Shown here in pieces: positions 21,598 to 29,354 of a stretch of DNA of 61,194 nt. The stretch is from a virus. The stretch spans positions 1 through 61,194 of IMG/VR virus record IMGVR_UViG_3300025117_000072. One strand, written 5' to 3'. The translations under genes and the position numbers were made by a program. Position 1 is the stretch's first letter, and every line of letters starts with the position of its first letter. The notes under the pieces were generated by a model. It worked only from the letters and a program-made list of their open reading frames with translations, did no database searches and had not been told where the DNA came from.

Positions 21598-21628
21598 AAA
21601 AGCCCCGGCTCCTTTGGGAGTCGAGGCT
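21598..21628 (-). terminator. Promoter-proximal hairpin (attenuator) of the late transcript
   Basis: A 12-position stem (21601-21612 with 21617-21628, one mismatch and one wobble, TTTG loop) is followed on the minus strand by TTTTGCG. It lies between the late promoter and the first gene, the layout of a lambda pR'-tR' leader. Confidence 0.65.
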
Positions 21629-21650
21629 GAGATGGAAATTTCTGGAGCTT

Positions 21651-21678
21651 ATACTATCAGACTGATTCCAGATGTCAA
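21651..21678 (-). promoter_or_regulatory. Probable late promoter (sigma70)
   Basis: Perfect -35 TTGACA (21678-21673), 16-nt spacer, -10 TAGTAT (21656-21651) on the minus strand. It lies upstream of the whole packaging, head and tail gene series. Confidence 0.8.
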
Positions 21679-22031
21679 CATTTTTCTTGAATCACCTTTA
21701 TCTGTCTGATTTACCAAAGAATAAAAAATATGAAAATCCGATTCTATCTTCTGCCTATCTTGATATAAGGTATTGTCTCCTGCTTGTTTACACCCTACTG
21801 TAACCTGATTGTTTCACCGCAATTTGTCCTTATCTCACTATTCTTACTTGATATTCCATGATTATATCGTTTTGCATGTCAACTCTCAAGTTACATTGGC
21901 ATACTTTTTGATGCCATTCCTGAAATCACCATTTTTACTTATGTACTTGATGTTATTGAGACAATACGATTCCGTAATTATTGGCATATTGATTGCAATA
22001 TTTACGGGCAAATACGAAGGGGAGGGACAAC
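21679..22031. other. AT-rich control region between divergent operons
   Basis: About 350 nt, clearly AT-richer than the rest, between the minus-strand late promoter and the plus-strand operon beginning at 22032. An inverted repeat TGGCAT-N8-ATGCCA (21897-21916) could be an operator. No plus-strand promoter is convincing. Confidence 0.5.
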
Positions 22032-22250
22032 ATGAAAGCAGAATTCGGGAAGTTCGGTCCGGCACACGATTACAGAGGAGCCTTTGCCAATAAGCCAGAC
22101 GGAACAATAGTACAAATTGCTGATATCTACTACAAAGACCACGGTTGCACCGGCTTTGTTGCTAGACTCCGCCGCAATGATGGTACAGACGCGGGGGAAT
22201 GCTATTTGAGGCAGCTGGAAATAATGAAGATAACCTACAATAACGCCTAA
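22032..22250 (+). CDS. Hypothetical protein, 72 aa
   Basis: Starts after GGGGAGGGACAAC. The protein has short strands (GAFANKPDGTIVQIADIYYK) and a CTGFVARLRRNDGTD segment, suggesting a small beta-rich fold. First gene of the plus-strand operon ending at the terminator at 24005-24030. No family recognised. Confidence 0.65.
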   Translation: MKAEFGKFGPAHDYRGAFANKPDGTIVQIADIYYKDHGCTGFVARLRRNDGTDAGECYLRQLEIMKITYNNA

Positions 22251-22284
22251 CCCACACAACCGCCCGATGGGCATGGAGGGGAAA

Positions 22285-22488
22285 ATGGTAAAGCACAGAA
22301 CGGAAATCCAAGACAGACTTACCGGGGAAATTGTATATCGCTCGCGCTATTACCCTACCTACAACCAAGCTGCCGACGCTGCGGAGCGAGCCTGTAAGAG
22401 GCAATGGCGCGGGGATCGCTATCGGATTAAAGAGGGCGAGAGCATCATCGTTAATGACAAATTGTATACCGAGGCTGACAACGCTTAA
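22285..22488 (+). CDS. Hypothetical protein, 67 aa
   Basis: ATG chosen after GGAGGGGAAA. The sequence has a strand pair (EIQDRLTGEIVYRSRYYPTY) followed by a helix (AADAAERACKRQWRGD) and a final YRIKEGESII strand. This beta-beta-alpha-beta layout is common in small phage proteins; function unknown. Confidence 0.65.
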   Translation: MVKHRTEIQDRLTGEIVYRSRYYPTYNQAADAAERACKRQWRGDRYRIKEGESIIVNDKLYTEADNA

Positions 22489-22571
22489 CCCTATCCCCAC
22501 TCCCGACTCCATGAGCCGGGACACGGGAGCGGAGTTGGAGCAAACCACTAAATCAGGAAAGGGGAATGATT

Positions 22572-22958
22572 ATGAATAAAAAAGACCGCATGAGAGAGCA
22601 GATTTTGCAGCACGGATTCAAGCTCAAGAGAATCTTCATCGTGGGCGACCATATCGGCCCGGTTGAACTCGCAAAGAAAGTGCATCGTCTTGAAGCCAAA
22701 GCGCACAGGATTGCTGAGGATTATTGCAATGGGATTATTGACAACGAATTCGAGAGTGACCGGCAAGAACACAGCGTCATGAAATCCCTTGACAAGATCT
22801 TGAACTACAAGGCTCAAGGAATCCCGGTTTTCTTCAATGGCGATCCCCGTGGATACGCTCTCAAGATCAATGATGCCTATGTGAAAGAGCACAACCTGGA
22901 CATCCATCGGGATTGGGGTGGATACGGAATCCTGTCCCCCGAGTTTAACGGCAACTAG
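22572..22958 (+). CDS. Hypothetical protein, 128 aa
   Basis: Basic helical N-terminus (KKDRMREQILQHGFKLKR), a helical middle with HRLEAKAHRIAEDYCNG, and a C-terminus with GYALKINDAYVKEHNLDIH. The ATG at 22572 has GGGG 7 nt upstream; an ATG 6 nt earlier is possible. No family recognised. Confidence 0.65.
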   Translation: MNKKDRMREQILQHGFKLKRIFIVGDHIGPVELAKKVHRLEAKAHRIAEDYCNGIIDNEFESDRQEHSVMKSLDKILNYKAQGIPVFFNGDPRGYALKINDAYVKEHNLDIHRDWGGYGILSPEFNGN

Positions 22959-23026
22959 GTCGAAACCGGCTCCGGCCGGTCCTGGGGTTTTGCCCCGGCT
23001 GATGAGACCAAAAGGAGGAAAGGAAA

Positions 23027-23203
23027 ATGCCCACCCTAAGAATGGAGCAAATCAAAATGAGCGGAGACCGGAAAACCACAATCCAGTTACCCGAGGAACT
23101 GCGTAGATGGCTCAAAACCCACGCAGCGCAGACCGACACCACAATGGCCGAAATCATCATCCGGGTACTCAGGGAGTACCAGGCGCAGGAAGGGAGGAAG
23201 TAA
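23027..23203 (+). CDS. Ribbon-helix-helix (Arc/CopG-like) DNA-binding protein, 58 aa
   Basis: After a short polar start, residues 15-52 read RKTTIQLPEELRRWLKTHAA then TTMAEIIIRVLREY: the beta strand plus two helices of a ribbon-helix-helix repressor (TI-x-LP-x-[ED]-L, then T-x-[AS]-E-[IL]-I). Such proteins dimerise and bind operators as transcription factors or plasmid-type regulators. An AGGAGGAAAGG ribosome site precedes it. It probably regulates this short operon or a neighbouring promoter. Confidence 0.85.
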   Translation: MPTLRMEQIKMSGDRKTTIQLPEELRRWLKTHAAQTDTTMAEIIIRVLREYQAQEGRK

Positions 23204-23204
23204 T

Positions 23205-23687
23205 ATGTGTTGCTGCATTAAGCCTACAAAGAACGGTGAACCTGGATACCTATGGAGCAGCGTAGGAATGGAAGGGATACACCCTGTAAATCCACCCGCC
23301 ATTGAAGACGGAGATACGGTCCTTTTCGATGAGCCGGGAAGATGCGGCGGCATTGATTCACACTGCCACCATTACCGTGTCATCAAGGGGAAATTTGGAG
23401 GATTGCAGTTGTTGGTACGGCATGGCGGTGGAGATGAGCGAATCCCCTACATCTCGAATGGTAAAGCGTTTACGGCTGCACTCGAAACCCTGGATTCTGA
23501 TGGTAGGTATTGGGTACTCAATGCAATGTATCACGCTCAGTCAAAGGCAAAACGAGAAGGCGTAGAGGCAGAAGGCAATAGATGGCGAAACGCGGCGGCG
23601 GAAAAGAGAATCAAAACGCGTAAGATTCCATCACAGGGAATTGTGAGAGTCTGGATGGAAGCGAAGGAAGGGAGGGAAGGGAGATGA
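23205..23687 (+). CDS. Hypothetical protein, 160 aa
   Basis: Cys-rich N-terminus (MCCCIKP), then a Gly-rich beta segment with VLFDEPGRCGGIDSHCHHYRV, which could bind metal (C-x-n-H-C-HH). The C-terminal 60 residues are helical and basic (AAAEKRIKTRKIPSQGIVRVW). No family recognised. Confidence 0.65.
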   Translation: MCCCIKPTKNGEPGYLWSSVGMEGIHPVNPPAIEDGDTVLFDEPGRCGGIDSHCHHYRVIKGKFGGLQLLVRHGGGDERIPYISNGKAFTAALETLDSDGRYWVLNAMYHAQSKAKREGVEAEGNRWRNAAAEKRIKTRKIPSQGIVRVWMEAKEGREGR

Positions 23688-23983
23688 AGCATACACCGGG
23701 ACCATGGGAAGTATTGGATGGAGCGATTGTTTCTAAACAGGTAAACGCTTACGGTAATTTTATCGTTGTGAACTGCGAGCGCGAACGCACCGAAGAGGAT
23801 GCTGCCAATCTGGACCTGATCGCTGCCGCGCCTGAACTGGCCGAAATGGGTAGCCTCCTGCTCAGAACGGTTTGGGATACACTTCGGCATGGTTTGACGG
23901 ATGGACAAAGGGAATCACTTGAGGCCGTGGGAAAAGAGTTTGCCAGCATCTTAGCCAAGGCAGAAGGGAGGGAAGGCAAATAA
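23684..23983 (+). CDS. HTPGPW-family small protein, 99 aa
   Basis: Begins KHTPGPWEVLDGAIV and contains VNCERERTEEDAANLDLIAAAPELAEM: the common phage family with an N-terminal HTPGPW motif, a strand pair, and a helix including N-[LA]-x-LIAAAPE. A diverged paralogue is at 35332-35631. Length is normal. Its function is not known in the family. It overlaps the preceding gene by 4 bp and is the last of the operon. Confidence 0.8.
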   Translation: MKHTPGPWEVLDGAIVSKQVNAYGNFIVVNCERERTEEDAANLDLIAAAPELAEMGSLLLRTVWDTLRHGLTDGQRESLEAVGKEFASILAKAEGREGK

Positions 23984-24004
23984 CCGCCCTCCACCTAAAC
24001 TATC

Positions 24005-24030
24005 AACCCGGTTTGCGCCGGGTTTTTTAT
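24005..24030 (+). terminator. Rho-independent terminator of the 22032-23983 operon
   Basis: AACCCGG (24005-24011), loop TTTGCG, CCGGGTT (24018-24024), then TTTTAT. Confidence 0.9.
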
Positions 24031-24124
24031 TGCCCAAATACCAAAAAGCCTGTAGCTCGCTGTTTTCAATACCCACCCCTAGACAAAACAGACACTTACG
24101 GTTTTCCCGTTTTCGTGGGGAATA

Positions 24125-24553
24125 CTACGCCTCACGCACACCCCCTATCTGTAGTGTGGCGATACCGTCCCTTGTGTCGGTTGGGCACGTTTCACCACTC
24201 TCCTTTGTGCTTTTTTCCCACTCCCGCGCCATCCTCCATTTCCGGCCCGCCTGCTTGAGATCTTGGCAAACGCTCATCGGCATTCTGGCTATGCCCGCCT
24301 GGAGCCAGTCTAGTACCGCCTCTGGGTCGTGGAACAACTGATTGATATTGGCCGACCGTACCGCCTGCCTCTCGCTGCTTCCGATATCCAGGCTGCCGAG
24401 TATGGCACCGGGGTCCAGGCTGCGGGGAGTGCGGCCACTCAGCGCCCACTCTTCGACTGCTAAAATCCATGCACCCATGTTAAATGGGCACGTCCGCTCG
24501 TTGTGCTCGTAGCATCTCAGCCGTGGATTCCAGGGACATTTAATCCATTTCAA
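24125..24553 (-). CDS. Hypothetical Cys-containing protein, 142 aa
   Basis: N-terminus has a possible Cys/His metal site (CPWNPRLRCYEHNERTCPF). The middle is helical, with AVRSANINQLFHDPEAVLDWL and a Met/Lys/Arg-rich end. It starts at TTG overlapping the RuvC-like stop by 4 nt (TTGA). Last gene of the minus-strand replication run. No family recognised. Confidence 0.6.
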   Translation of the reverse strand: MKWIKCPWNPRLRCYEHNERTCPFNMGAWILAVEEWALSGRTPRSLDPGAILGSLDIGSSERQAVRSANINQLFHDPEAVLDWLQAGIARMPMSVCQDLKQAGRKWRMAREWEKSTKESGETCPTDTRDGIATLQIGGVREA

Positions 24554-25014
24554 TGTTGGCCTCCATTATGTTGGTCGTACCACGTCACAGCGAGAGCAAG
24601 AGCAGCCCAAATGTCTTTTGATACTCCATACAGAATACCCGGATTTGCTTTCTTCCCCGGCTCACCAAACCGGTCGATCAGCGCAGCCCGAATATTGGAA
24701 TCCTTGGCCCTCATGGAATGGCAGAGATACATCTTGACATCCTTGCGGGGCATCCGATCAAAAAAGCCCTGATTCCCCCATGCCTCACAAAACCGACCAG
24801 ACCAGAAAACCGTATCGAATATGGAGTCGGATACAGCCATGCCGTAGGATTTGATCTGCTCAATAATACAGACATTGGCACCAGTGTCTTCCGCATGTCG
24901 GCAGACAGTAAGAACAGCGTCATTGCTCAGTTTTGCCTTACCGATAATCTCTTTCCCGTCCCAAATGACAAACGCCGATTCAACCGGCCCTGGATCTATT
25001 GCGAGTACGTTCAT
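24550..25014 (-). CDS. RuvC-like Holliday-junction nuclease, 154 aa
   Basis: RNase H-fold resolvase pattern: MNVLAIDPGP gives the first metal-binding Asp (D7), IIEQI gives the Glu after the third strand, and SKDIWAALALAVTW ends in the C-terminal helix with a catalytic Asp. Size fits RuvC and phage relatives. It would cleave branched DNA during replication, recombination or packaging. I chose the ATG at 25014 with AGGAGGGGAAA; an ATG at 25050 overlapping the upstream stop is possible. It follows the DUF1376 and helicase genes. Confidence 0.82.
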   Translation of the reverse strand: MNVLAIDPGPVESAFVIWDGKEIIGKAKLSNDAVLTVCRHAEDTGANVCIIEQIKSYGMAVSDSIFDTVFWSGRFCEAWGNQGFFDRMPRKDVKMYLCHSMRAKDSNIRAALIDRFGEPGKKANPGILYGVSKDIWAALALAVTWYDQHNGGQH

Positions 25015-25046
25015 TTTCCCCTCCTGCTTTGTCACGTCGGCTTCGT

Positions 25047-25790
25047 TCATTGCTCAATCCTCTTCTCGAGTAGTGAATAGAATTTCTCCCTCTTCATGAC
25101 CCATGAGATTTGCGCTTTCCATCCCCGGTCGTTCTCCCCTAGATAAAATGGGAGTTGGCCGATCTTTGTGAAAAACTTTCTCCACCATTCCAAGTCCTGC
25201 CGTTTTTCATCCTCATGCCATCGCGCTTTACATTGGACATACCACGCCTCATTCTTCGGATGAGGTCTTGGAAGCATCGGTAGAATCTCAATCCAAAGCT
25301 CACGAATTTTCGAATAGGGAATAGCGCCATTTTTGCTTTCGGCTATTTCAGAACTTTGGGGGGATATAGGGGGTAATAAAGAAGAAGAAGATGAAGAGCT
25401 ACCTTCCGGCTGTAGCGTGGGCTTAGCCGTGGCTATAGCCGTGGCTATAGTTTTTCCCCACCTTTGTTCTGCCCTCCTTTTACCTTTTTGTCTTTGCTTT
25501 TCACGGTATTGCCTCTGTTTTTCCCGTGTCTCTTCAAGCCTCAAATTTATCAATCCTGTGCCGTCTTCCGTATGCACGAATTTGCTGCTCACCTGTTGCC
25601 AGCATTTTGAGAACATACGGTATTCACATCCCCCGATCCTTGCGAGCCTTAATTTATCGGTTGGAAGAGGTCCATTTGCCCACTCAGAATAGAGCAGTCG
25701 GCAGTACAAACCCATCTCGGCAAGTGTCCATGATGCCGTGTCAACCAAGAACTCACCTGCATAAAGTTGGAATGCTGGCGCTTCGCTCAT
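25047..25790 (-). CDS. DUF1376-domain replication protein, 247 aa
   Basis: Residues 1-85 (FQLYAGEFLVDTASWTLAEM, then LYCRLLYSEWANGPLPTD and CWQQVSSKF) are the DUF1376 winged-helix domain found at the N-terminus of phage replication initiators. A charged linker with a Ser run (SSSSSS) follows, and the C-terminal 90 residues contain KARWHEDEKRQDLEWWRKFF and WKAQISWVMKREKF, as in replisome organisers that load the helicase. It sits directly downstream of the DnaB-like gene, so the pair probably opens the origin. Confidence 0.82.
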   Translation of the reverse strand: MSEAPAFQLYAGEFLVDTASWTLAEMGLYCRLLYSEWANGPLPTDKLRLARIGGCEYRMFSKCWQQVSSKFVHTEDGTGLINLRLEETREKQRQYREKQRQKGKRRAEQRWGKTIATAIATAKPTLQPEGSSSSSSSLLPPISPQSSEIAESKNGAIPYSKIRELWIEILPMLPRPHPKNEAWYVQCKARWHEDEKRQDLEWWRKFFTKIGQLPFYLGENDRGWKAQISWVMKREKFYSLLEKRIEQ

Positions 25791-27113
25791 CTATAATTCC
25801 TCATCATCTGTCGGCCTTAACGGTTGCTTTTCGACACTCCTGTCTGTGTCGTAAATCCGCTGCGTGAACCTCTCGAACTCGAGCATGGTCTTCCATCCCG
25901 CTTCGCCGTCTCGAGCCTTCAGACATTCAACTTCCATCCAAGGATCTTCTTTGTCCTTGCGGTAGAGGCTGAGGACCACATCGGCGTTCTGTTCTATGTC
26001 TCCGCTCTCCTTCAGGTCGCTGAGGATCGGGCGCTTATTATTTCTCTCCTCCACTTTTCTCGAGAGTTGGCAGAGGACCACAACCGGGCAGCCGAGATCC
26101 TTTCCGAGATCGCATAGCCGTTCACTTGTAAATGAGAGTTCATGGTGTCGACTCTGCGTCCGCTTCCTAGTTGTGGTCTTCTGGAGGTGGTCGACCATGA
26201 TCATAGATATCGGCCCATTCATGGCCACCGTTTCCGCCTTGGAATAGAGTATTTCGATGGTTTTGTATTTCGGGGAGTCTAATATCATTGGGTTTTTCTT
26301 GGATAGACGATCAAAAGTCTCGAGCAGGTCTGGCCACTGGCTGTTGTCGACAGTGCGGTTTCTGATCTTTGAGAGATAAATCTGTGAGTCCATCGCCACA
26401 CGCCGACGGCTTATTCTCTCGGCTGTCATCTCGAGAGAGAAAAACAGGGCAGTGCCGGGGTAGGATGTCGACACGTTCTCGAGGATGTTTAAGCCAAGGG
26501 CTGTTTTCCCGATAGATGGTCGGGCAGCGAGATATATCGTTGTTCCCGGCTCGAGGTGGTAGAGATACTTGTCCAGGTTTAAAAAGCCGGTCTTTGGTCC
26601 CTGTGGTGCATCCTCTTTCTCGAGGTGCCTTTGGATCTGATCCATGAGATCGTAGTTGCTGAGATGTTCCGGGGCCTGCCCGCTCTCGAGGGTGCGTATT
26701 CCCTCTTTGAGTGTCGACAGCGTATCCTCCAACGGTTCATGCACGGCAAACGCCTTATCCGCCGTCACCTGGCAGGCCGTGATGACCTGCCGCCTCTGCG
26801 AGTGCTCCCGGATGATTTCGGAGTGGGCTTTCCACCCGGCAGACGTGCTTACCGTATCGTGCAGTTCCCCTAGGTAGGGTATCCCTCCGACCGCTTCCAG
26901 TTTGCCGGATGCCCGAAGTGCAGCCTCAAGGGTGATGATGTCCATGCCCCTGCCGAGCGTCTGCATGGACCCCCAAATAATCTGATGCTTCTCAGGGTAA
27001 AAATCAGTCGGTACTAATTGTATTTGGCCTATGATTTCTGGCCGGATGAAGCAACCTGATAACAGTGCCTTTTCCGCTTCTAGGTCGTGGGGCAGCATCC
27101 TTACCTTTTCCAT
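25791..27113 (-). CDS. DnaB-like replicative helicase, 440 aa
   Basis: N-terminal DnaB domain (PHDLEAEKALLSGCFI, later DIITLEAALRASGKL) and a RecA-type ATPase domain with Walker A YLAARPSIGKTALGLN near residue 195. Further motifs are SLEMTAERISRR, IMVDHLQ as Walker B and VVVLCQLSRKVEERNNKRP with the arginine-finger region. Length is normal. The hexamer unwinds DNA at the phage fork and binds the loader, probably the DUF1376 product downstream. The ATG at 27113 has an AGAGGAATTG leader inside the overlapping small gene. Confidence 0.95.
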   Translation of the reverse strand: MEKVRMLPHDLEAEKALLSGCFIRPEIIGQIQLVPTDFYPEKHQIIWGSMQTLGRGMDIITLEAALRASGKLEAVGGIPYLGELHDTVSTSAGWKAHSEIIREHSQRRQVITACQVTADKAFAVHEPLEDTLSTLKEGIRTLESGQAPEHLSNYDLMDQIQRHLEKEDAPQGPKTGFLNLDKYLYHLEPGTTIYLAARPSIGKTALGLNILENVSTSYPGTALFFSLEMTAERISRRRVAMDSQIYLSKIRNRTVDNSQWPDLLETFDRLSKKNPMILDSPKYKTIEILYSKAETVAMNGPISMIMVDHLQKTTTRKRTQSRHHELSFTSERLCDLGKDLGCPVVVLCQLSRKVEERNNKRPILSDLKESGDIEQNADVVLSLYRKDKEDPWMEVECLKARDGEAGWKTMLEFERFTQRIYDTDRSVEKQPLRPTDDEEL

Positions 27114-27198
27114 GCAATTCCTCTTTCAATAGCCGTATGATTTGCTTTTGCAGCGCAATTACCCGTTTCAGTTCCCTGATTTCCTGGTCTGTGTTCAC
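27004..27198 (-). CDS. Small overlapping gene with leucine heptads, 64 aa (uncertain)
   Basis: GTG start one base after the upstream stop. Residues 1-30 form a leucine-heptad helix (EIRELKRVIALQKQIIRLL); the rest is basic and overlaps the helicase start by 110 bp in another frame. The helical start looks real; the overlapping tail may be longer than needed. Low certainty. Confidence 0.42.
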   Translation of the reverse strand: MNTDQEIRELKRVIALQKQIIRLLKEELHGKGKDAAPRPRSGKGTVIRLLHPARNHRPNTISTD

Positions 27199-27411
27199 TT
27201 ACACCCCCTCGGAGGGGCTTTTTGTTTGGGCTGCCTTTCGCAATACCTGCCCATTGGGGCAAATGCAGTAATTGAGCCGACCGACCGGGACGCCTGCCGG
27301 TGTCTTCACGCCCCGAGTGTCAACTACTCCACTGTTACCGCAGAGTGTGCAGTGTGCTGTGGCGTAATATTCAAGCCAGTATTTCGTGACCATGTAATGA
27401 ACTGCCCTCAT
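27199..27411 (-). CDS. Zinc-ribbon-like small protein, 70 aa
   Basis: Contains HCTLCGNSGVVDTRG and YCICPNGQ, two Cys pairs that should form a zinc knuckle around VKTPAGVPVGRLN. The pattern YYATAHCTLCGN-[ST]-G is one I recognise from small phage proteins without assigned role. The start ATG at 27411 overlaps the upstream stop (ATGA). The last codons form a small hairpin with a T tract on the plus strand. Confidence 0.75.
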   Translation of the reverse strand: MRAVHYMVTKYWLEYYATAHCTLCGNSGVVDTRGVKTPAGVPVGRLNYCICPNGQVLRKAAQTKSPSEGV

Positions 27412-27566
27412 TCTCTCATCCTCCCCATCCACCACGCCCAGAACTCCCTGAACCACTGGAGCATGATCCCCCAGGCCATCGCCTCATTGAGCAGGACGAG
27501 CGGGCCGAGGGCTTCAGCCTGGCGAGAGGCTACGGCTTCGGGGGATCTCGGGTAGAAATCGCTCAT
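27408..27566 (-). CDS. Small hypothetical protein, 52 aa
   Basis: Starts MSDFYPRSPEAVASRQAEAL at an ATG overlapping the previous stop by 4 nt, and ends with an aromatic, Trp-rich helix (LQWFREFWAWWMGRMRE) likely to touch the membrane. The gene is coupled at both ends. Confidence 0.6.
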   Translation of the reverse strand: MSDFYPRSPEAVASRQAEALGPLVLLNEAMAWGIMLQWFREFWAWWMGRMRE

Positions 27567-27910
27567 TCCGCCAACCCTCCATGTCTCCCGCGCTTGCAGT
27601 GGATTCCATACTCTGCCGCCCGAGTCGTCACGGTTGACGTTGCCACCTTGATTTGCTTTGCAATAGCCTTGAACGTGCCGAGACTCCCGACCATTACCAG
27701 AAGCCACTCGCGCTCGTCTTTGTATCGGCCAGTCCAGTGCTTAGACAGGTCCAGCCGTTTGGCTCCACACTTCACGGTGTAGTCGTGTTCATGCCTCGGG
27801 TGTATATTTTCGGGTTCCTGCATCTCTTCGGGGTCGGCATACCTGACCCCCATGCGTGGTCGTGGGCAGATGTCGTCGGTTACGTCGGTCCAGGTTTCAG
27901 GAATGGTCAT
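27563..27910 (-). CDS. Small HTH-like hypothetical protein, 115 aa
   Basis: After an acidic start, residues about 60-110 contain EREWLLVMVGSLGTFKAIAK then QIKVATSTVTTRAAEYGIH: a helix-turn-helix pattern (KAIAKQIKVATSTVTTRA). It may bind DNA as a small regulator or replication accessory. It overlaps the methyltransferase gene by 4 bp. Confidence 0.68.
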   Translation of the reverse strand: MTIPETWTDVTDDICPRPRMGVRYADPEEMQEPENIHPRHEHDYTVKCGAKRLDLSKHWTGRYKDEREWLLVMVGSLGTFKAIAKQIKVATSTVTTRAAEYGIHCKRGRHGGLAE

Positions 27911-28596
27911 AAAAAGCTCTCCTGCTTGGGTTGCTCGGGCTTTACCGTGAACAGCTTCGGTTGTCGCAGATACCGCTTGATCCTCTCCACGGCCCCTGAC
28001 AGGTACTCTTCGTCTATCTCGTACCCTGTTAAGTGGAATCCAAGGTCATGGCAGGCGATCGCTATTGAGCCCGAGCCCAGGTGTGTATCAAGAATCGTGT
28101 CGCCCGGCTTGGCGTAGTTGGTCAGGAGCCAGCGGTAGAGGGCTACGGGTTTTTGGGTGGGATGGATACGCGGTTCAGTGAGAATGAATCCAGCGTTTGC
28201 ACAAAAATTGAATTTTTCCGCTCTCCCCACATAGGAAGTCCACGCAAATTCCCACTCACTGGCGTTTTGTTGATTGGGGCGTATCTTATCCCAACATAAG
28301 GGCTTTTGTGTTGGAGGGAGAGAATGGAAATTGCCGCCCCAAATGATTTGATTCTTGCTTACCCTAAAGAGCTGATTGAAATATTCCGGTTGCGGTGGGA
28401 TATCCCACTTGTCAGCACCAGACCCAACCATTCCTGTCCACCCATGTGTTGCCCCACCCGAAACAAGCCTCTTGCCTATCCCATACGGCGGGTCCACGGG
28501 GGCCAAATCAAAAGCCCGGTCCTGCATCTCCCGCATGGCTGGCAGGCAGTCGGCTAAGAACAGGCGGCAATGGTCGGTCTCAAAGTACGGTTTCAA
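27907..28596 (-). CDS. DNA methyltransferase (DPPY type), 229 aa
   Basis: Motif IV VDPPYGIG lies near residue 34 and the SAM-binding motif TILDTHLGSGSIAIA near residue 178, the order of beta-class N6-adenine or N4-cytosine methyltransferases; KPVALYRWLLTNYAKPGD lies between. No partner restriction enzyme is present, so it is an orphan enzyme that could protect phage DNA or mark hemimethylated sites. It begins with TTG after GGGGGAG. The usual target-recognition region is short, so site specificity cannot be predicted. Confidence 0.9.
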   Translation of the reverse strand: MKPYFETDHCRLFLADCLPAMREMQDRAFDLAPVDPPYGIGKRLVSGGATHGWTGMVGSGADKWDIPPQPEYFNQLFRVSKNQIIWGGNFHSLPPTQKPLCWDKIRPNQQNASEWEFAWTSYVGRAEKFNFCANAGFILTEPRIHPTQKPVALYRWLLTNYAKPGDTILDTHLGSGSIAIACHDLGFHLTGYEIDEEYLSGAVERIKRYLRQPKLFTVKPEQPKQESFL

Positions 28597-28662
28597 TACC
28601 CACTCCCCCTACGCCATCCCCCCGATGCCAAATCAGGTCGATACTGTATCCGCGTAGACCAA

Positions 28663-28693
28663 GAAAAAGCCCTCCAGGTGTGCGTCGGAGGGC
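28663..28693 (-). terminator. Hairpin terminator before the methyltransferase gene
   Basis: GCCCTCC (28669-28675) pairs with GGAGGGC (28687-28693); on the minus strand it is followed by TTTTTC. Confidence 0.75.
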
Positions 28694-28696
28694 GGG

Positions 28697-29113
28697 TTAC
28701 TGCTCTAATGCTTGTGTGTACTCATCTACCCCTTCAAGCAGTTCCCTGAAATCAGCGAACCAAATGACCATTCTTCGCATGAGCCCTGCCTGTTCTCCTT
28801 TGGCCCACAATCCGAGAATGGGTCTGCCGACTGCCCAGGCCGCCCCGATCTCTGCCCATGCGTCCGTTCCCGATGGACCGACATAAATAACCAGATCCGA
28901 TTTAGTGGCTCCTGTCGTGTCATATTGGAACTTCTCATAGCCGTCATTGCTATTGATCCACTGTTCAAAGTCGAATTTGATATTGGTCCGGCCCTCATCA
29001 CAGACGGCCTTCTCGACAAAGGAATGGATGTCGTGTCCCTTCGTCCTGAGTAGGTCAGTCAGCATTTCGACTGCATGTTGGTTCTTCCAAGAACTGGCGA
29101 TATAGATTTTCAT
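28697..29113 (-). CDS. Nucleoside 2-deoxyribosyltransferase-like protein, 138 aa
   Basis: MKIYIASSWKNQHAVEMLTD followed by a Rossmann-like strand-helix, and a central DLVIYVGPSGTDAWAEIGAAWAVG, match the nucleoside 2-deoxyribosyltransferase / TIR-like fold: [DS]-GTDAW-x-E-[IL]-G-x-A, in which the Glu is the usual catalytic residue. It may move or hydrolyse nucleosides, or use a nucleotide signal. The start overlaps the preceding stop by 1 nt. This fold is shared by several unrelated activities, so the reaction is not certain. Confidence 0.75.
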   Translation of the reverse strand: MKIYIASSWKNQHAVEMLTDLLRTKGHDIHSFVEKAVCDEGRTNIKFDFEQWINSNDGYEKFQYDTTGATKSDLVIYVGPSGTDAWAEIGAAWAVGRPILGLWAKGEQAGLMRRMVIWFADFRELLEGVDEYTQALEQ

Positions 29114-29313
29114 CACTCCCCTCCTTCCGCGTCTTCCAGTTTCACAATTCCATGTAAACAGACGCGGCACGTCACCTGCGTTCTGTTCTCGGTATGCAGG
29201 ACGTTTTCGGCGTTTCTGCCGCAGACTGTTACCGGCATTCTCTCGCCCTGCTCCGGGTAGTCCTCCAGAAAACAAAAAGGAAATTCCTCGTTGAAATAGT
29301 GCCAGCGTGCCAT
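29113..29313 (-). CDS. Zinc-binding small protein, 66 aa
   Basis: Starts MARWHYFNEEFPFCFLEDYP after GGAGGTGAGGGGG. It contains PVTVCGRN and TQVTCRVCLHG, giving C-x-n-C-xx-C ligands of a knuckle. Its stop overlaps the next start by 1 nt. Function unknown. Confidence 0.7.
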   Translation of the reverse strand: MARWHYFNEEFPFCFLEDYPEQGERMPVTVCGRNAENVLHTENRTQVTCRVCLHGIVKLEDAEGGE

Positions 29314-29325
29314 CCCCCTCACCTC

Positions 29326-29354
29326 CAAAAAATAGGCCACAGCCGGAGGCCGTG
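29326..29354 (-). terminator. Hairpin terminator upstream of 29113-29313
   Basis: CACAGCC (29338-29344), GGA loop, GGCCGTG (29348-29354) with a TATTTTTT tract on the minus strand directly before the GGAGG leader. Confidence 0.72.

Noticed and set aside
27205-27227. Plus-strand terminator-like hairpin (CCCCT-CGG-AGGGG then CTTTTTG)
   Set aside because: It overlaps the last codons of a minus-strand gene and no plus-strand transcript is expected here; probably coding coincidence.
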